Shown: positions 36,592-45,150, counted from the stretch's first letter. The stretch is DNA of 64,000 bases from Granulicella sp. WH15 (GCF_009914315.1 NZ_CP042596.1:1-64000), one strand, 5' to 3'. The notes: generated by a model not told the origin, from the letters alone. Numbers and translations: made by a program.

Positions 36592-36948
36592 CTAGCCGAT
36601 CAACCCAGCCCGCATCAACTGCGCCTTCACTGCAATCCGCTGTTCCATCGAGAGCCCAACCAGCGCCGCATCCACGCCCGAGCCATCAACGTTCTTCCCC
36701 TCACCCTGCTTCGCCAGCAGCGCGCTCACACCCGCAGGCAGAGTCTTCCGGCCACCCTCAGCCCGCAGCGCGGAGATCGTAGCCTCTGCCACCCGCAGCT
36801 TCTCCTCAAGCTCCAACTCGCGCGAGCCAACCGCAGCAATCTCCAGGCCAGCCAGCTTCTCAGCAGCCACTTCGAGCACGCCCGCCGCAGCCATCAGCCG
36901 TTCCATCGCCACGCTCAACTCGTCCTTCACTTCCATCTCCATCTCCAT
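36592..36948 (-). CDS. Coiled-coil protein, possible capsid scaffold
   Basis: 118 residues. An acidic helical N-terminus (MEMEMEVKDELSVAMERLMA), a heptad-rich region with SRELELEEKLRVAEATISAL, and a C-terminal basic helix MEQRIAVKAQLMRAGLIG. Small coiled-coil proteins just before the major capsid gene are often scaffolds; the helix-loop-helix C-terminus fits capsid binding. Inferred from composition and position only. Confidence 0.6.
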   Translation of the reverse strand: MEMEMEVKDELSVAMERLMAAAGVLEVAAEKLAGLEIAAVGSRELELEEKLRVAEATISALRAEGGRKTLPAGVSALLAKQGEGKNVDGSGVDAALVGLSMEQRIAVKAQLMRAGLIG

Positions 36949-36957
36949 GTTCCTCTC

Positions 36958-37338
36958 CTATGCCGTTACCGGCGCAACCACCTGGACATTCAAAATCGCC
37001 ACCACAGCCGACACCAGGCTCTCGAGATAGTTCGAGTCCACGGTCACCCCGGCCTGCTTCAAAAGACCCGTCACCACCGGCTCAGTCAGCAACACCACCT
37101 CCGCCAGCTTCTGCGCGCCCGTGCCGCTCTGCACACCCGCGGCGGCATACTTCTGCTCCACCAGCAGCACCGCATTTTGGATCAGCGACGTAGCATCCGC
37201 CAGCCCATCCACCGCCGGAGCAGCCGCAGGAAACAGCAGCGCCACCAGCTTCTCCACGGGAATCGCATAGGTCACCGCCCACGCGAGCCCCTTGGCAAAC
37301 CCCTTACCAATCGTCTCCAGTACACCCAGAAAACTCAC
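36958..37338 (-). CDS. Phage-cluster helical protein
   Basis: 126 residues, helical, with hydrophobic segments (ETIGKGFAKGLAWAVTYAIP, VEKLVALLFPAAAPAVDGLA) and a C-terminal SAVVAILNVQVVAP. It resembles the 88-residue protein at 19614 in style. It might be a membrane-active or scaffold-associated protein; no family is recognised. Confidence 0.55.
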   Translation of the reverse strand: MSFLGVLETIGKGFAKGLAWAVTYAIPVEKLVALLFPAAAPAVDGLADATSLIQNAVLLVEQKYAAAGVQSGTGAQKLAEVVLLTEPVVTGLLKQAGVTVDSNYLESLVSAVVAILNVQVVAPVTA

Positions 37339-37357
37339 TCATCCTCCTTGGTTTTCG

Positions 37358-37978
37358 TTACCGTCCAACACTCGCCGCCCGCGCGTGCCCTGCGCTTTCA
37401 CGCCGAACTCGAAAGCTAGTCCCCCGATAAGCGGCCTTCTCCCGCAGCAGAATTGCCGCTCCGGTAAAGGTCGCCCGAGTCAGCGTCCACACCTGCGCCC
37501 TCATATCGGCCACATGCGCATCGGCCAGCTCGTAGCTCATGCCCATCGACTGGCTGGCCGCCGCATCCATCGCGGGCTCCATCTCCGGAAAGTCCCGCGC
37601 AAACAGAAACCCGCTCACCATCAGCCTGCTGCCCACCAACTCAGCCGACGTAATGATCCCGCACTTCTGCCTAGCGTCATGCCCATCCCACCCGGCCTTG
37701 TAGTCGACAGCCATGCCCAGCAGACTAGGCAGAGCCGCCTCCGCCGCCGCCCTGGTCAGCACGACCCGATGCCCCCGCGCCCCACTCGGAGCCTTATCAC
37801 TGGCCACATCCACCAGCGTCAGGCACCCTTCAAACGGCAGCCGGTTCGGATGCCCCTGCACCTCGGGAAACTCCACCGCCATCGCCCGCAGCTCCATCGT
37901 CCGGCTCCGAGAGCCAATCGCCCTCGGCCTGCAAACCTCATGCGCCATCCTGCCTCCCTCTTCGTTGCTGCGCTTCAC
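37358..37978 (-). CDS. Possible prohead protease
   Basis: 206 residues. The pattern RLPFEGCLTLVDVASDKAPS, then CGIITSAELVGSRLMVSGFL and AASQSMGMSYELADAHV resembles the core of phage maturation proteases (a short G-x-I strand, a V-x-G strand, and a catalytic Ser region). The place just before scaffold and capsid is the normal one. Starts at GTG 37978, overlapping the preceding stop by 4 nt; an ATG at 37948 with GGGAGG upstream is an equally good start. The catalytic residues cannot be confirmed. Confidence 0.55.
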   Translation of the reverse strand: MKRSNEEGGRMAHEVCRPRAIGSRSRTMELRAMAVEFPEVQGHPNRLPFEGCLTLVDVASDKAPSGARGHRVVLTRAAAEAALPSLLGMAVDYKAGWDGHDARQKCGIITSAELVGSRLMVSGFLFARDFPEMEPAMDAAASQSMGMSYELADAHVADMRAQVWTLTRATFTGAAILLREKAAYRGTSFRVRRESAGHARAASVGR

Positions 37979-38313
37979 TTCGACTTCTCCCGCTCCCAGC
38001 CATCCAGCAGGATCGCGGCCAGGCTCTTCTCCGGCTTCTTCAGCGGAGGCGGAACCAGCTCATCCCTGTTGTCCATTCCGGCGGTCTTCAGCAGCAGCGC
38101 CATATGCGGCACGCTCCCGCCCTTCGCCTTCTTGATCAGGCTGTCCACGATCCCCGGCAGCTCCTTCGCCAGCCGTGTCCTCACATACAAGCGGCAGTAC
38201 CGAGGCCGCGGAGCCTTTGTACTTTCAATCTGGGATTCCTTAGCCTCCTCTGTCTCCCGCTCCTTCACCACCCGTGCGAAGCGTCCAGTACTGTCTCTCT
38301 TTCTTCCCTCCAT
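37975..38313 (-). CDS. Possible small terminase-like protein
   Basis: 112 residues. The basic start MEGRKRDSTGRFARVVKER is followed by a helical LAKELPGIVDSLIKKAKGGS, which resembles DUF5681-type proteins, and PHMALLLKTAGM. A longer frame to 38427 would translate the terminator at 38345-38385, so the ATG at 38313 is preferred. It could be the DNA-recognising terminase subunit, but TerL lies 10 kb away. Confidence 0.5.
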   Translation of the reverse strand: MEGRKRDSTGRFARVVKERETEEAKESQIESTKAPRPRYCRLYVRTRLAKELPGIVDSLIKKAKGGSVPHMALLLKTAGMDNRDELVPPPLKKPEKSLAAILLDGWEREKSK

Positions 38314-38344
38314 GCCGCAGCCCCCAAAAGCAAGAAACAAATCC

Positions 38345-38385
38345 AAAAACAAAACGGGAGCAGTGCCTCTTCGGCTCTGCTCCCG
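38345..38385 (-). terminator. Rho-independent terminator after the sigma-like gene
   Basis: On the minus strand CGGGAGCAG, 13-nt loop, CTGCTCCCG, then TTTTGTTTTT. It separates the two regulatory genes from the structural genes, so late expression may depend on read-through or antitermination. Confidence 0.88.
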
Positions 38386-38510
38386 CTTCTTTGCTACCTT
38401 TCTAGAATAGCAGTCGGCGCCGATCAACTACGCCATTCCCGTCTGTCCGAAACCCATTTCAAATCAGTAAGTTAGAAATTATCTTTCTCCTTACCCCCTT
38501 GACACGGGTT

Positions 38511-39080
38511 TTACTTATGCGGCTCCAGCATCTTCTTCTCCAGGAACATGGCCGTCAGCTCGTCGATCGCCTCCGAGTACTGCCGCACCACGGTCCTCAG
38601 GCTCAGCCCCAACATCGCAGCCGTCTCTCCCTGCGTGTACTCCTGCAGCGCAATCCGCCGGATCAGGTGTTGCTTCCCCATCCCCAGCCTCTCCAGGCAG
38701 TTGTTCACGTCATGGACAAAGATCACCACGTCATCGAAGCTCCTCATCTTGTAGCTCGTCACCTTCCCGCGGAACAGCTCGCGGCCCAGCAGCGACGGCG
38801 TCCTTCCCCCCTGCATCGAGAGCCGCATATACCGCCTCAGCATCCCCTCGGTGTACTTGCGGTAGAACGCCAGCTCCGCTGCCACGACCCGCGCAGCAGG
38901 TTCAGCCTTAGCCTGCACCAGCTCCAGCCGAGTGGGTGTTTTTGCAGAAGGCAGCGGCCGAACCAGCGCCAGCCCTACGGCGCCCACAACAGAACCTGGC
39001 CCGAACTTCCTCCCTGCCATAGCCCCCTGCCGTGCAGCAGTAGCCCATATCCGCGGGAGAATCACCACAGCCGCGCTCAT
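38511..39080 (-). CDS. Sigma-70 region-4-like transcription regulator
   Basis: 189 residues from the ATG at 39080 (GGGAGG upstream; ATGA overlap with the preceding gene). The C-terminal 60 residues form a helix-turn-helix (IALQEYTQGETAAMLGLSLR) with TVVRQYSEAIDEL, as in sigma region 4 and ArpU-type late-gene activators. The N-terminal half has basic helices (ELAFYRKYTEGMLRRYMRLS). No region 2 is evident, so it is not a complete sigma factor. Likely controls the downstream late genes. Confidence 0.75.
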   Translation of the reverse strand: MSAAVVILPRIWATAARQGAMAGRKFGPGSVVGAVGLALVRPLPSAKTPTRLELVQAKAEPAARVVAAELAFYRKYTEGMLRRYMRLSMQGGRTPSLLGRELFRGKVTSYKMRSFDDVVIFVHDVNNCLERLGMGKQHLIRRIALQEYTQGETAAMLGLSLRTVVRQYSEAIDELTAMFLEKKMLEPHK

Positions 39081-39328
39081 CGTGCACCTCCCACGCAGCC
39101 GATCGCCTGCATCCGTACTGTAGTTCTTACTGTGCTCGTCACCGACGTCTTCCGGTGGGGCGCTGTCGCGTTCGTCCGTCTCCGCCCCGCTCTTCGGCCC
39201 CGCGGCGGTGGAAAGTTCGAAAACATCTCCGTGCATCCCCGGCAGTAGACGCCAGTTGTCGAACCCGAGCGCAGCCACAACGCTCCGCATCCCTCACACA
39301 CCTTCAGATCCATGCACAAGTAGTTCAT
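39077..39328 (-). CDS. Small zinc-ribbon phage protein
   Basis: 83 residues. Four cysteines in two pairs, CEGCGALW and YCRGC about 15 residues apart, make a zinc ribbon; the rest is Arg/Thr-rich. The ATG at 39328 has GGAG 6 nt upstream, better than the TTG at 39340. Its stop overlaps the next start (ATGA). Probably a DNA- or RNA-binding regulator. First gene of the transcript. Confidence 0.7.
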   Translation of the reverse strand: MNYLCMDLKVCEGCGALWLRSGSTTGVYCRGCTEMFSNFPPPRGRRAGRRRTNATAPHRKTSVTSTVRTTVRMQAIGCVGGAR

Positions 39329-39616
39329 TTCGTTCTCCAATGCTCTCTTCTCCCCCGGCGAGCCTCAAGAAAGTTACGCGGTCGGATAGGGCTCGCTCGG
39401 GCTGCTTGGAGCTACCTTCGGTCACATCGCCAGACCTCTTCCCGGATCTGGTCGACACCCCCAAAGGCACCTCAGTTTCTCCTTCTGCACAACGGATGCA
39501 GCATCCCGGGAGCGGATCTGTCACCCCTGCGTCCATCTCGTTCAAGCCGAAGGGGGTCCATACAGGCCCCTCGGACCTGTCTCCTTCAAGCCATCTCGAA
39601 GATGGAAAGTTTCAAG

Positions 39617-39645
39617 GTTATAGCTGGCCTAAAAACCCGTGTCAA
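39617..39645 (-). promoter_or_regulatory. Sigma-70-type promoter of the phage cluster
   Basis: On the minus strand TTGACA (39645-39640), 17 bp, TATAAC (39622-39617). The predicted start near 39610 leaves a leader of about 280 nt before the first gene. That leader has an unsupported open frame (39294-39545, with CCIRCAEGE) without a ribosome site. I see no other gene in 39329-39843. Confidence 0.78.
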
Positions 39646-39843
39646 CGCTCGTTTTTTCCAGAGAGTTGGCAAAACCACTAACAATATTCACTTCAATAGT
39701 TAGGGGGCTTTTCCGGCGATTTTCCACAAGGTTTCGCCGGTAAGCTGATGCACGCCTAGTAGTTTCGCTTTTTATTCGCCATCGGCGCCCGCAAAATTCC
39801 CAAATTGACATCCCCTTCTCACGCCTCTTGGTAAACTCAATCC

Positions 39844-41046
39844 ATGCTCTCCAGGCAATACGCAAAGTGGATGTTCGCCTGGGAGACGGCGCTCACCACC
39901 CGCGATACCAACCGCATCGTCCGTCCCCTCGAGTGGGGTTTCGACTGGCTCCCGCCTCTCTCCGGCGCAGTTCCTTCTTCCGATCTCGATCACATGATCG
40001 CCCTCAACCGGCAGATCGCCGAGCGTTCCGATGAGTTCTTCGGCTACGCCACCCCGACTGACTTCCGGCTCGAGCGTCGCCACCCCCAGCTCTTCCCCAC
40101 TAACGTCCGGCCCGAAACCCTGGCCCAGGACGCCGACTTCAAGCGCCGCGCCGCCTCGGGCGAACTGGACCAGGCCGAGTTCCTTCGCTTCACCTCTCCG
40201 GTCACCACTCCCCACCCGGAGAACGATCAGGTCAACGCCCGCTGGTATCCCATCAGCGAGGGCCAGAAGGCCGAGCTACTCCGTGCGGGCAAGCCTCTCC
40301 AGGCCATGATCGTCCTGCCCCAGTGGAACGCCGACGCCTTCTCGCACAACGCCCTCTGCGAGATCTTCAACCGCTTCGGCATCTCCTGCCTGCGTCTCTC
40401 GAAGCCCTACCACGACATCCGCCGCCCCGCCGAGTTGGAGCGCTCAGACTACGCCGTCAGCGCCAACATAGGCCGCACGCTCTCAGCCTGCCGCCAGGCG
40501 GTCGTCGACATCCGCAGCTCCATCGACTGGCTCGAATCGCAGGGCTACGAGCAGTTCGGCGTCCTCGGCACCTCCCTCGGCTCCTGCTACGCCTTCATCG
40601 CCGCAGCCCACGACCCGCGCATTCAGGTCTGCGCCTTCAACCACGCCTCCACGTGGTTCGGCGACGTCATCTGGACGGGCCAGAGCACCCGCCACATCCG
40701 CGCCGCCTTCGAGCAGGCCGACCTCACCCAACCCCTGGTCCGCGACATCTTCGTAGCCCTCAGCCCGATGGCCTACATGGAGCGCTTCGCCTCCGCCCCC
40801 CGGCAAGTCCTGGTAGTCCATGCCACCTACGACCTGACCTTCCTCGCGGAGTTCTCCCTCGATGTCCTGAAAAACTTCGACAAACACAAGGTCGATTACG
40901 TCTCCCGCGTCCTGCCCTGCGGCCACTACACCACGGGCGAGACGCCCTACAAGTACATCGACGGCTGGTACCTGGGCTCCTTTGTCTACAAGGCCTTCAA
41001 GCGCCTGCACCAAACATCCACCCAACCCCAACCCGCCCTGGCCTAA
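39844..41046 (+). CDS. Alpha/beta hydrolase family protein
   Basis: 400 residues. Cytosolic-type hydrolase fold with the nucleophile elbow GTSLGS (about 238-243), an Asp in VVHATYDLTF and a His in LPCGHYTTGE completing a plausible triad. A helical N-terminal part of about 130 residues precedes the hydrolase core (IVLPQWNADAFSHNALCE). No signal peptide. Substrate unknown. It lies just outside the phage block, divergent from it. Confidence 0.85.
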   Translation: MLSRQYAKWMFAWETALTTRDTNRIVRPLEWGFDWLPPLSGAVPSSDLDHMIALNRQIAERSDEFFGYATPTDFRLERRHPQLFPTNVRPETLAQDADFKRRAASGELDQAEFLRFTSPVTTPHPENDQVNARWYPISEGQKAELLRAGKPLQAMIVLPQWNADAFSHNALCEIFNRFGISCLRLSKPYHDIRRPAELERSDYAVSANIGRTLSACRQAVVDIRSSIDWLESQGYEQFGVLGTSLGSCYAFIAAAHDPRIQVCAFNHASTWFGDVIWTGQSTRHIRAAFEQADLTQPLVRDIFVALSPMAYMERFASAPRQVLVVHATYDLTFLAEFSLDVLKNFDKHKVDYVSRVLPCGHYTTGETPYKYIDGWYLGSFVYKAFKRLHQTSTQPQPALA

Positions 41047-41154
41047 CCCTACCCCAACATTCCGGGCGCCCCATCCTCACGACGGCATCATCATCGTGAG
41101 GATGGGGAAGCGCACAATTGCCCAGCCACGACAAGCCGTTGTCTGTCCTGCCCT

Positions 41155-41460
41155 TGCTTGTTCTTGCTTTTGCTGTTGTCTGTTTTCTTGGTTGTCATTC
41201 AGGAGCGAAGCGGAGGAATCTGCTTCTGTCTTTGCTCTTGCCGTTGCTCTTAGCGCTGAAGGCGCGCTTTATACCAGCCTAGGGCGAAGCCCTAGGTCAT
41301 CGTATGGGGCGGCAGACAAGGGCTGAAGGCCCGATCTATCCCCGCCACAACCCTGTTCTGCCGGACGGGCCTCCTACGCGGAGGGCGGTCACTTCGTGAC
41401 TTTCACACTTGTCTTGCCAACTCAAACGCCATCGGTCCTCCCGTTGGTCGGGAACGAACT
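41155..41460. repeat. Composite repeat: tract, A, C, E, D'
   Basis: A TTG tract, A (GGAGCGAAGCGGAGGAATCT at about 41202), a short tract, C (GCGCTGAAGGCGC, CCTAGGGCGAAGCCCTAGG, GGGCTGAAGGCCC), E (GCGGAGGGCGGTCACTTCGTGA), and D' (CCTCCCGTTGGTCGGGAA). Module B is absent here, which shows the modules combine freely. Fills most of 41047-41510. Confidence 0.9.
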
Positions 41461-41510
41461 ACGCGCCTTTTCGCCCAAGCCACCCCACACCTAAGCGGTA
41501 AGATGAACTC

Positions 41511-42776
41511 ATGTCGATTGACCTGAACGCCCCTCTTCTCAGCGCCGACCCTGAGATCGCCGCCCAGATCCGCAATGAAATCTCCCGCCAGCACGAGGGC
41601 CTGGAGATGATCGCATCGGAGAACTTCGTCAGCCGCGCCGTCCTCGAGGCCGTCGGCACCGTCTTCACCAATAAGTACGCCGAAGGCTACCCCGGCAAGC
41701 GTTACTACGGCGGCTGCGAGTTCGCCGACATCGTCGAGAACCTCGCCCGCGACCGCGCCAAGCGCCTCTTCGGAGCCGATCACGTCAACGTCCAGCCCCA
41801 CTCCGGCTCCCAGGCCAACGCCGCCGCCTACATGACCTTGATTAACCCCGGCGACACCATCCTCGGCCTCGACCTCGCCCACGGTGGCCACCTTACCCAC
41901 GGCCACAAGCTCAACTTCTCCGGCAAGCTCTACAAGGTCGTCGGCTACCAGGTCCGCCAGGACACCGAGACCATCGACTACGATGCCCTCGAGCAGCAGG
42001 CCGAGCGCGAGAAGCCCAAGGTCATCGTGGCCGGTGGCAGCGCCTACCCTCGCCAGTTCGACTTCGCCCGTATGCGCCAGATTGCCGACAAGGTCGGAGC
42101 CTACCTCTTCGTCGATATGGCCCACTTCGCCGGTCTGGTCGCCGGAGGAGCGCACCCCTCGCCCGTGCCCCACGCCCACATCGTCACCACCACCACGCAC
42201 AAGACACTCCGCGGCCCCCGCGCCGGCATGATCCTCTGCCAGGCCGAGTTCGCCGCCGGTGTCGACCGCAGCGTCTTCCCCGGCCAGCAGGGCGGGCCGC
42301 TCATGCACGTCATCGCGGGCAAGGCCGTAGCCTTCCGCGAGGCACTCGAGCCTGACTTCGCCACATACGCAACCCAAATTGTTACAAATGCCAAGGTCCT
42401 CGCCGAAGCCATCGCGGAGAAGGGCTTCCGCATCGTCTCCGGCGGCACCGACACCCACCTCCTGCTGATCGACGTCTTCGCCAAAGGCATGTTCGGCTCC
42501 GAAGCCGAGCACGCTCTGGGCGAAGCGGGCATCACGGTCAACAAGAACGCGATTCCCTACGACACCAACCCGCCCATGAAGCCCAGCGGCATCCGCATCG
42601 GCACGCCCGCTCTCACCACGCGCGGCATGAAGGAGCCGGAGATGCGCCTGATCGCCGCCTGGATCGTCCGCGCTCTCGAGCACCGCACCGACGCCGCCGA
42701 GCTGGCCAAGGTCCGCGCCGAGGTCCTCGAGCTGGCCGAGCGCTTCCCCCTCTACGGCTGGCTGCGGCAGTCTTAA
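41511..42776 (+). CDS. glyA: Serine hydroxymethyltransferase
   Basis: 421 residues. PLP enzyme interconverting serine and glycine with tetrahydrofolate, the main source of one-carbon units. Seen: [20 protein letters not shown] (N-terminal), [38 protein letters not shown], and the PLP Lys in [13 protein letters not shown]. Normal length. No riboswitch is visible upstream; the gap is repeats. Confidence 0.97.
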   Translation: MSIDLNAPLLSADPEIAAQIRNEISRQHEGLEMIASENFVSRAVLEAVGTVFTNKYAEGYPGKRYYGGCEFADIVENLARDRAKRLFGADHVNVQPHSGSQANAAAYMTLINPGDTILGLDLAHGGHLTHGHKLNFSGKLYKVVGYQVRQDTETIDYDALEQQAEREKPKVIVAGGSAYPRQFDFARMRQIADKVGAYLFVDMAHFAGLVAGGAHPSPVPHAHIVTTTTHKTLRGPRAGMILCQAEFAAGVDRSVFPGQQGGPLMHVIAGKAVAFREALEPDFATYATQIVTNAKVLAEAIAEKGFRIVSGGTDTHLLLIDVFAKGMFGSEAEHALGEAGITVNKNAIPYDTNPPMKPSGIRIGTPALTTRGMKEPEMRLIAAWIVRALEHRTDAAELAKVRAEVLELAERFPLYGWLRQS

Positions 42777-42799
42777 GACAACCACTTCCGGCAAGCGAG

Positions 42800-42841
42800 A
42801 GTCGATCTTGTAGGATCATCCTGCAGGATCGACTTTTTTTC
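42800..42841 (+). terminator. Rho-independent terminator after glyA
   Basis: AGTCGATC (42800-42807), inner stem TGTAGGAT / ATCCTGCA, GATCGACT (42827-42834), then a run of seven or eight T. Confidence 0.95.
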
Positions 42842-42863
42842 AGCAACTGTGAGGCTCCACACC

Positions 42864-43352
42864 ATGGCAATGGCGGTGTTGTCCTGGATTCTCGCGATTC
42901 CCCTACTCGGCGGCATGACCGGCCTGCGCACTATGACGCCGATGGCGGTGCTGTGCTGGTTCGCCTGGCTCGGCAACTTGCCTGTCAGCGGCACCTGGGC
43001 CTTCTGGGTCGCGAACCCGGTCACAACCCTCATCTTCACCGCGTTAGCCCTCTGCGAGCTTCTAGGCGACAAGCACCCTAAGATGGTGGACCGTATCTCC
43101 CTCGGCCCGCTGCTGGCGCGAATCACCTTTGGCGGTCTGGTCGGCGCACTTGCGGCGACAGGCCTGTCGGGCTCGGCAGTAGAGGGCACGATCCTGGGCG
43201 CGATCAGCGCCATCGCAGGAGCCTTTCTGGGCTTCCACCTCCGCCACTGGATGGTCCACACCCAAGGATTCCGCGACTTCGCCGTAGCCCTGGTCGAAGA
43301 CGCCATCGCCATAGGCTTCGCCATCCTGGCGCTGGGCATAGTAACCGGCTAA
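42864..43352 (+). CDS. DUF4126 family membrane protein
   Basis: 162 residues, four to five hydrophobic segments (VLSWILAIPLLGGMTGLRTM, TTLIFTALALCELLGDK, GGLVGALAATGLSG, AISAIAGAFLGFHLR, IAIGFAILALGIVTG). The first has the family motif of DUF4126 (GLRTMTPMAV). The ATG at 42864 has GAGG about 9 nt upstream. Inner-membrane protein of unknown function. Confidence 0.8.
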   Translation: MAMAVLSWILAIPLLGGMTGLRTMTPMAVLCWFAWLGNLPVSGTWAFWVANPVTTLIFTALALCELLGDKHPKMVDRISLGPLLARITFGGLVGALAATGLSGSAVEGTILGAISAIAGAFLGFHLRHWMVHTQGFRDFAVALVEDAIAIGFAILALGIVTG

Positions 43353-43396
43353 CCCACCCAAACCCACGCTATTTCCGCAGCCACGATCAGCACTGG

Positions 43397-43700
43397 CTTT
43401 TGTTGTTGCCTGTTTTCTTGGTTGTCATTCAGGAGCGAAGCGGAGGAATCTGCTTCTGCCTTTGCTGTTGCCGTTGTTCTTGTCCCTGGGGTAGGTCCTG
43501 GCTTTAGCCCCGAGGTATGCTTTCTTTCCCCAATCCATACCTTCGTCTGTTCCAAAAAGCGCTGAAGGCGCACCCTATAACCAGTAAACGTATGGGGCGA
43601 CAAATGAGGGCTGAAGGCCCGGCCCATCCCTGCCACAGACCTGTCCTGCCGGACGGCCCGCTACGCGCTGGTCGGGTGTTCACACGCACTTCGCGCGGAA
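43397..43700. repeat. Composite repeat: tract, A, tract, shortened B, C, E
   Basis: A (GGAGCGAAGCGGAGGAATCT at about 43432), a tract, then a B copy whose two halves are fused (GTCCTGGCTTTAGCCCCGAGG), GCGCTGAAGGCGC, GGGCTGAAGGCCC and an E-like end. A useful example of deletion between the two homologous halves of B. The rest of the 43353-43828 gap has no gene. Confidence 0.9.
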
Positions 43701-43828
43701 TCAAAATCCCTCTATCGGCCTGAGAACCGCACGTGGTACACAATTCACCATAAAATCTTCACTTTATCTCGAACCGTTTGCACAAAAAACGGGCACAAGG
43801 TTTGCAATCTGACTCAGAGGTGACTTCC

Positions 43829-44623
43829 ATGCGAGAGTGGCGTGTATTTCCGTTAGTGATGTGCCTCACGATGGCGGTAGCCGTGCCCGTACGCTCCCAG
43901 GGCACCACGACCGCAAGCCCCGCCCCGAAGGCCGACGAGATCGTCGGCAGGATGCTCGAACACAACCGAGAGCGCCTTGCCGCGCTCGAGAGCTACACCA
44001 CCGAGCGGACCTATCGCGTCGAGTACCACGGCACCGGCGGCGAGCATCGAGCCGAGATCGCCGTCCACGCCGAGTACACCCGCCCCGACCAGAAGCACCT
44101 GACCATCGTCTCCGAGTCCGGAGCTAAATTCCTCTGCGAGAAGGTTCTGCGCAAGCTGGTGCAGAGCGAAGAAGAGGCGGTCCAGAACTCCAATCGGCAG
44201 ACTACGATCAGCCCCGAAAACTACAAGGCCGAGTTGATCGGCGAAGAGACCGTAGCCTTTCCCGATTCTCCTAACGGTCTCAAAACATGGGTTTTGCGCG
44301 TCACCCCGCGCGTCGATAATAAGTTCACCTACCACGGCCGGGTCTGGATCAGTCAGGATGACTACGCCATTGTGCGGATCCAGGGTGAGCCTGCCAAGGC
44401 TCCCTCCTGGTGGACCAACCGCGCCCACTTCGACTCGCGCTACCTCCGTCGCTCCGGCGTCTGGCTCCCCGCGCAGAACGTCTCCACCACCCACGTCCGC
44501 ATCGGCGGCGAGGCCATCCTCACGATCGACTACGGCACCTACCCGGTCGTAACGGCCCACCCCGTAGTCCAGAGCGCCGAGCGCCACAACCCGGCAGCAC
44601 TCGAAGCCAGCCTGAATAGGTAG
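43829..44623 (+). CDS. Exported LolA-like outer-membrane lipoprotein-sorting domain protein
   Basis: 264 residues. The ATG at 43829 (AGAGG 8 nt upstream) gives a signal peptide MREWRVFPLVMCLTMAVAVP with cleavage near VRSQG. The mature part begins with ADEIVGRMLEHNRERLAALE and has a beta-sheet fold with RTYRVEYHG, KTWVLRVTPR and WISQDDYAIVRIQGEP, the pattern of LolA/LppX-like periplasmic proteins. Such proteins bind lipids or lipoproteins. The exact cargo is unknown. It is followed by a hairpin terminator. Confidence 0.8.
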   Translation: MREWRVFPLVMCLTMAVAVPVRSQGTTTASPAPKADEIVGRMLEHNRERLAALESYTTERTYRVEYHGTGGEHRAEIAVHAEYTRPDQKHLTIVSESGAKFLCEKVLRKLVQSEEEAVQNSNRQTTISPENYKAELIGEETVAFPDSPNGLKTWVLRVTPRVDNKFTYHGRVWISQDDYAIVRIQGEPAKAPSWWTNRAHFDSRYLRRSGVWLPAQNVSTTHVRIGGEAILTIDYGTYPVVTAHPVVQSAERHNPAALEASLNR

Positions 44624-44632
44624 CTCCGGTCT

Positions 44633-44660
44633 GGATGCCAAGGATTTGTCCTTGGCATCC
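44633..44660 (+). terminator. Hairpin after the LolA-like gene
   Basis: GGATGCCAAGGA, TTTG loop, TCCTTGGCATCC; a perfect 12-bp stem, but no T run follows. Terminator or stabilising hairpin. Confidence 0.7.
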
Positions 44661-44739
44661 AACCGCAAAAACTCCCTAATACCGGGCGAGCAGCACTTTG
44701 TGAGGTACCGGACGCCTCGCGAGAAAAACCAAAAGGCGT

Positions 44740-44745
44740 TATAAT
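44740..44745 (+). promoter_or_regulatory. Candidate -10 element TATAAT
   Basis: An exact TATAAT. No convincing -35 is visible. If used, transcription starts near 44752, so the small membrane protein must begin at GTG 44787 rather than the ATG at 44748. Confidence 0.45.
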
Positions 44746-44786
44746 GGATGACGGTTGTTGGGCCGGGAAAGAATGGCCGAGGACCT

Positions 44787-44990
44787 GTGTCGTACCTGCT
44801 GATCAAGTCGTTGTCTTCTCTGCTGGTGCTCCTGCTGATGTTCGAAGGCATGGTGACCGCATTCCACCTCCTCAATCTTCCAAGTGATCGAGCCGTCCTG
44901 GAGGGCGTGTGCCTGCTGCTGCTCACTGCGGCGGGTGGCTTTGCCGCGTTTCGTCTTGTCTGGTGGAAGCGACCGCAACGAACGGGCTGA
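44787..44990 (+). CDS. Small two-helix membrane protein
   Basis: 67 residues from GTG 44787, with GAGG a few bases upstream. Two hydrophobic segments (SSLLVLLLMFEGMVTAFHLL and VLEGVCLLLLTAAGGFAAF) and a basic C-terminus (WWKRPQRTG). No family recognised. Precedes the SPFH gene by 160 nt on the same strand. Confidence 0.55.
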   Translation: MSYLLIKSLSSLLVLLLMFEGMVTAFHLLNLPSDRAVLEGVCLLLLTAAGGFAAFRLVWWKRPQRTG

Positions 44991-45150
44991 AGCAGCGGTT
45001 CCCCACCACCATCGACTGACCTCCATCTCACCAACTTTGCTGCCGCGGAGACATCTCTCCGCGGCGTGGACCCGTCGCGTCCGCAAGCAGTCCAGACGCG
45101 CCGGAGTGAATCTCTAACCCGGGCTTTTATCCAGCCCGAAAGGGGCATGT

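Larger units (their letters stand above)
19614..39645 (-). mobile_element. Phage-derived structural gene cluster (defective or domesticated prophage)
   Basis: Seventeen genes on one strand, framed by the chromosomal purE and an alpha/beta hydrolase gene. Present: sigma-like regulator, protease and scaffold candidates, major capsid, head-tail connectors, tail tube, fibre, TerL, portal, a hub-like protein and a holin-like protein, plus a HipA-like/DUF3037 cargo pair. I see no integrase, repressor, replication gene, tape measure or endolysin and no flanking direct repeats. The coding frames look intact. Four of the gaps carry the same dispersed repeats as the rest of the chromosome, arguing for long residence. 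Confidence 0.85.

Noticed and set aside
39294..39545. 83-codon frame in the phage leader
   Set aside because: Has a few Cys but no ribosome site and overlaps the zinc-ribbon gene in another frame.
19498..39843. att sites flanking the phage block
   Set aside because: No direct repeat was found that is not one of the dispersed modules, and no tRNA gene lies at either side.
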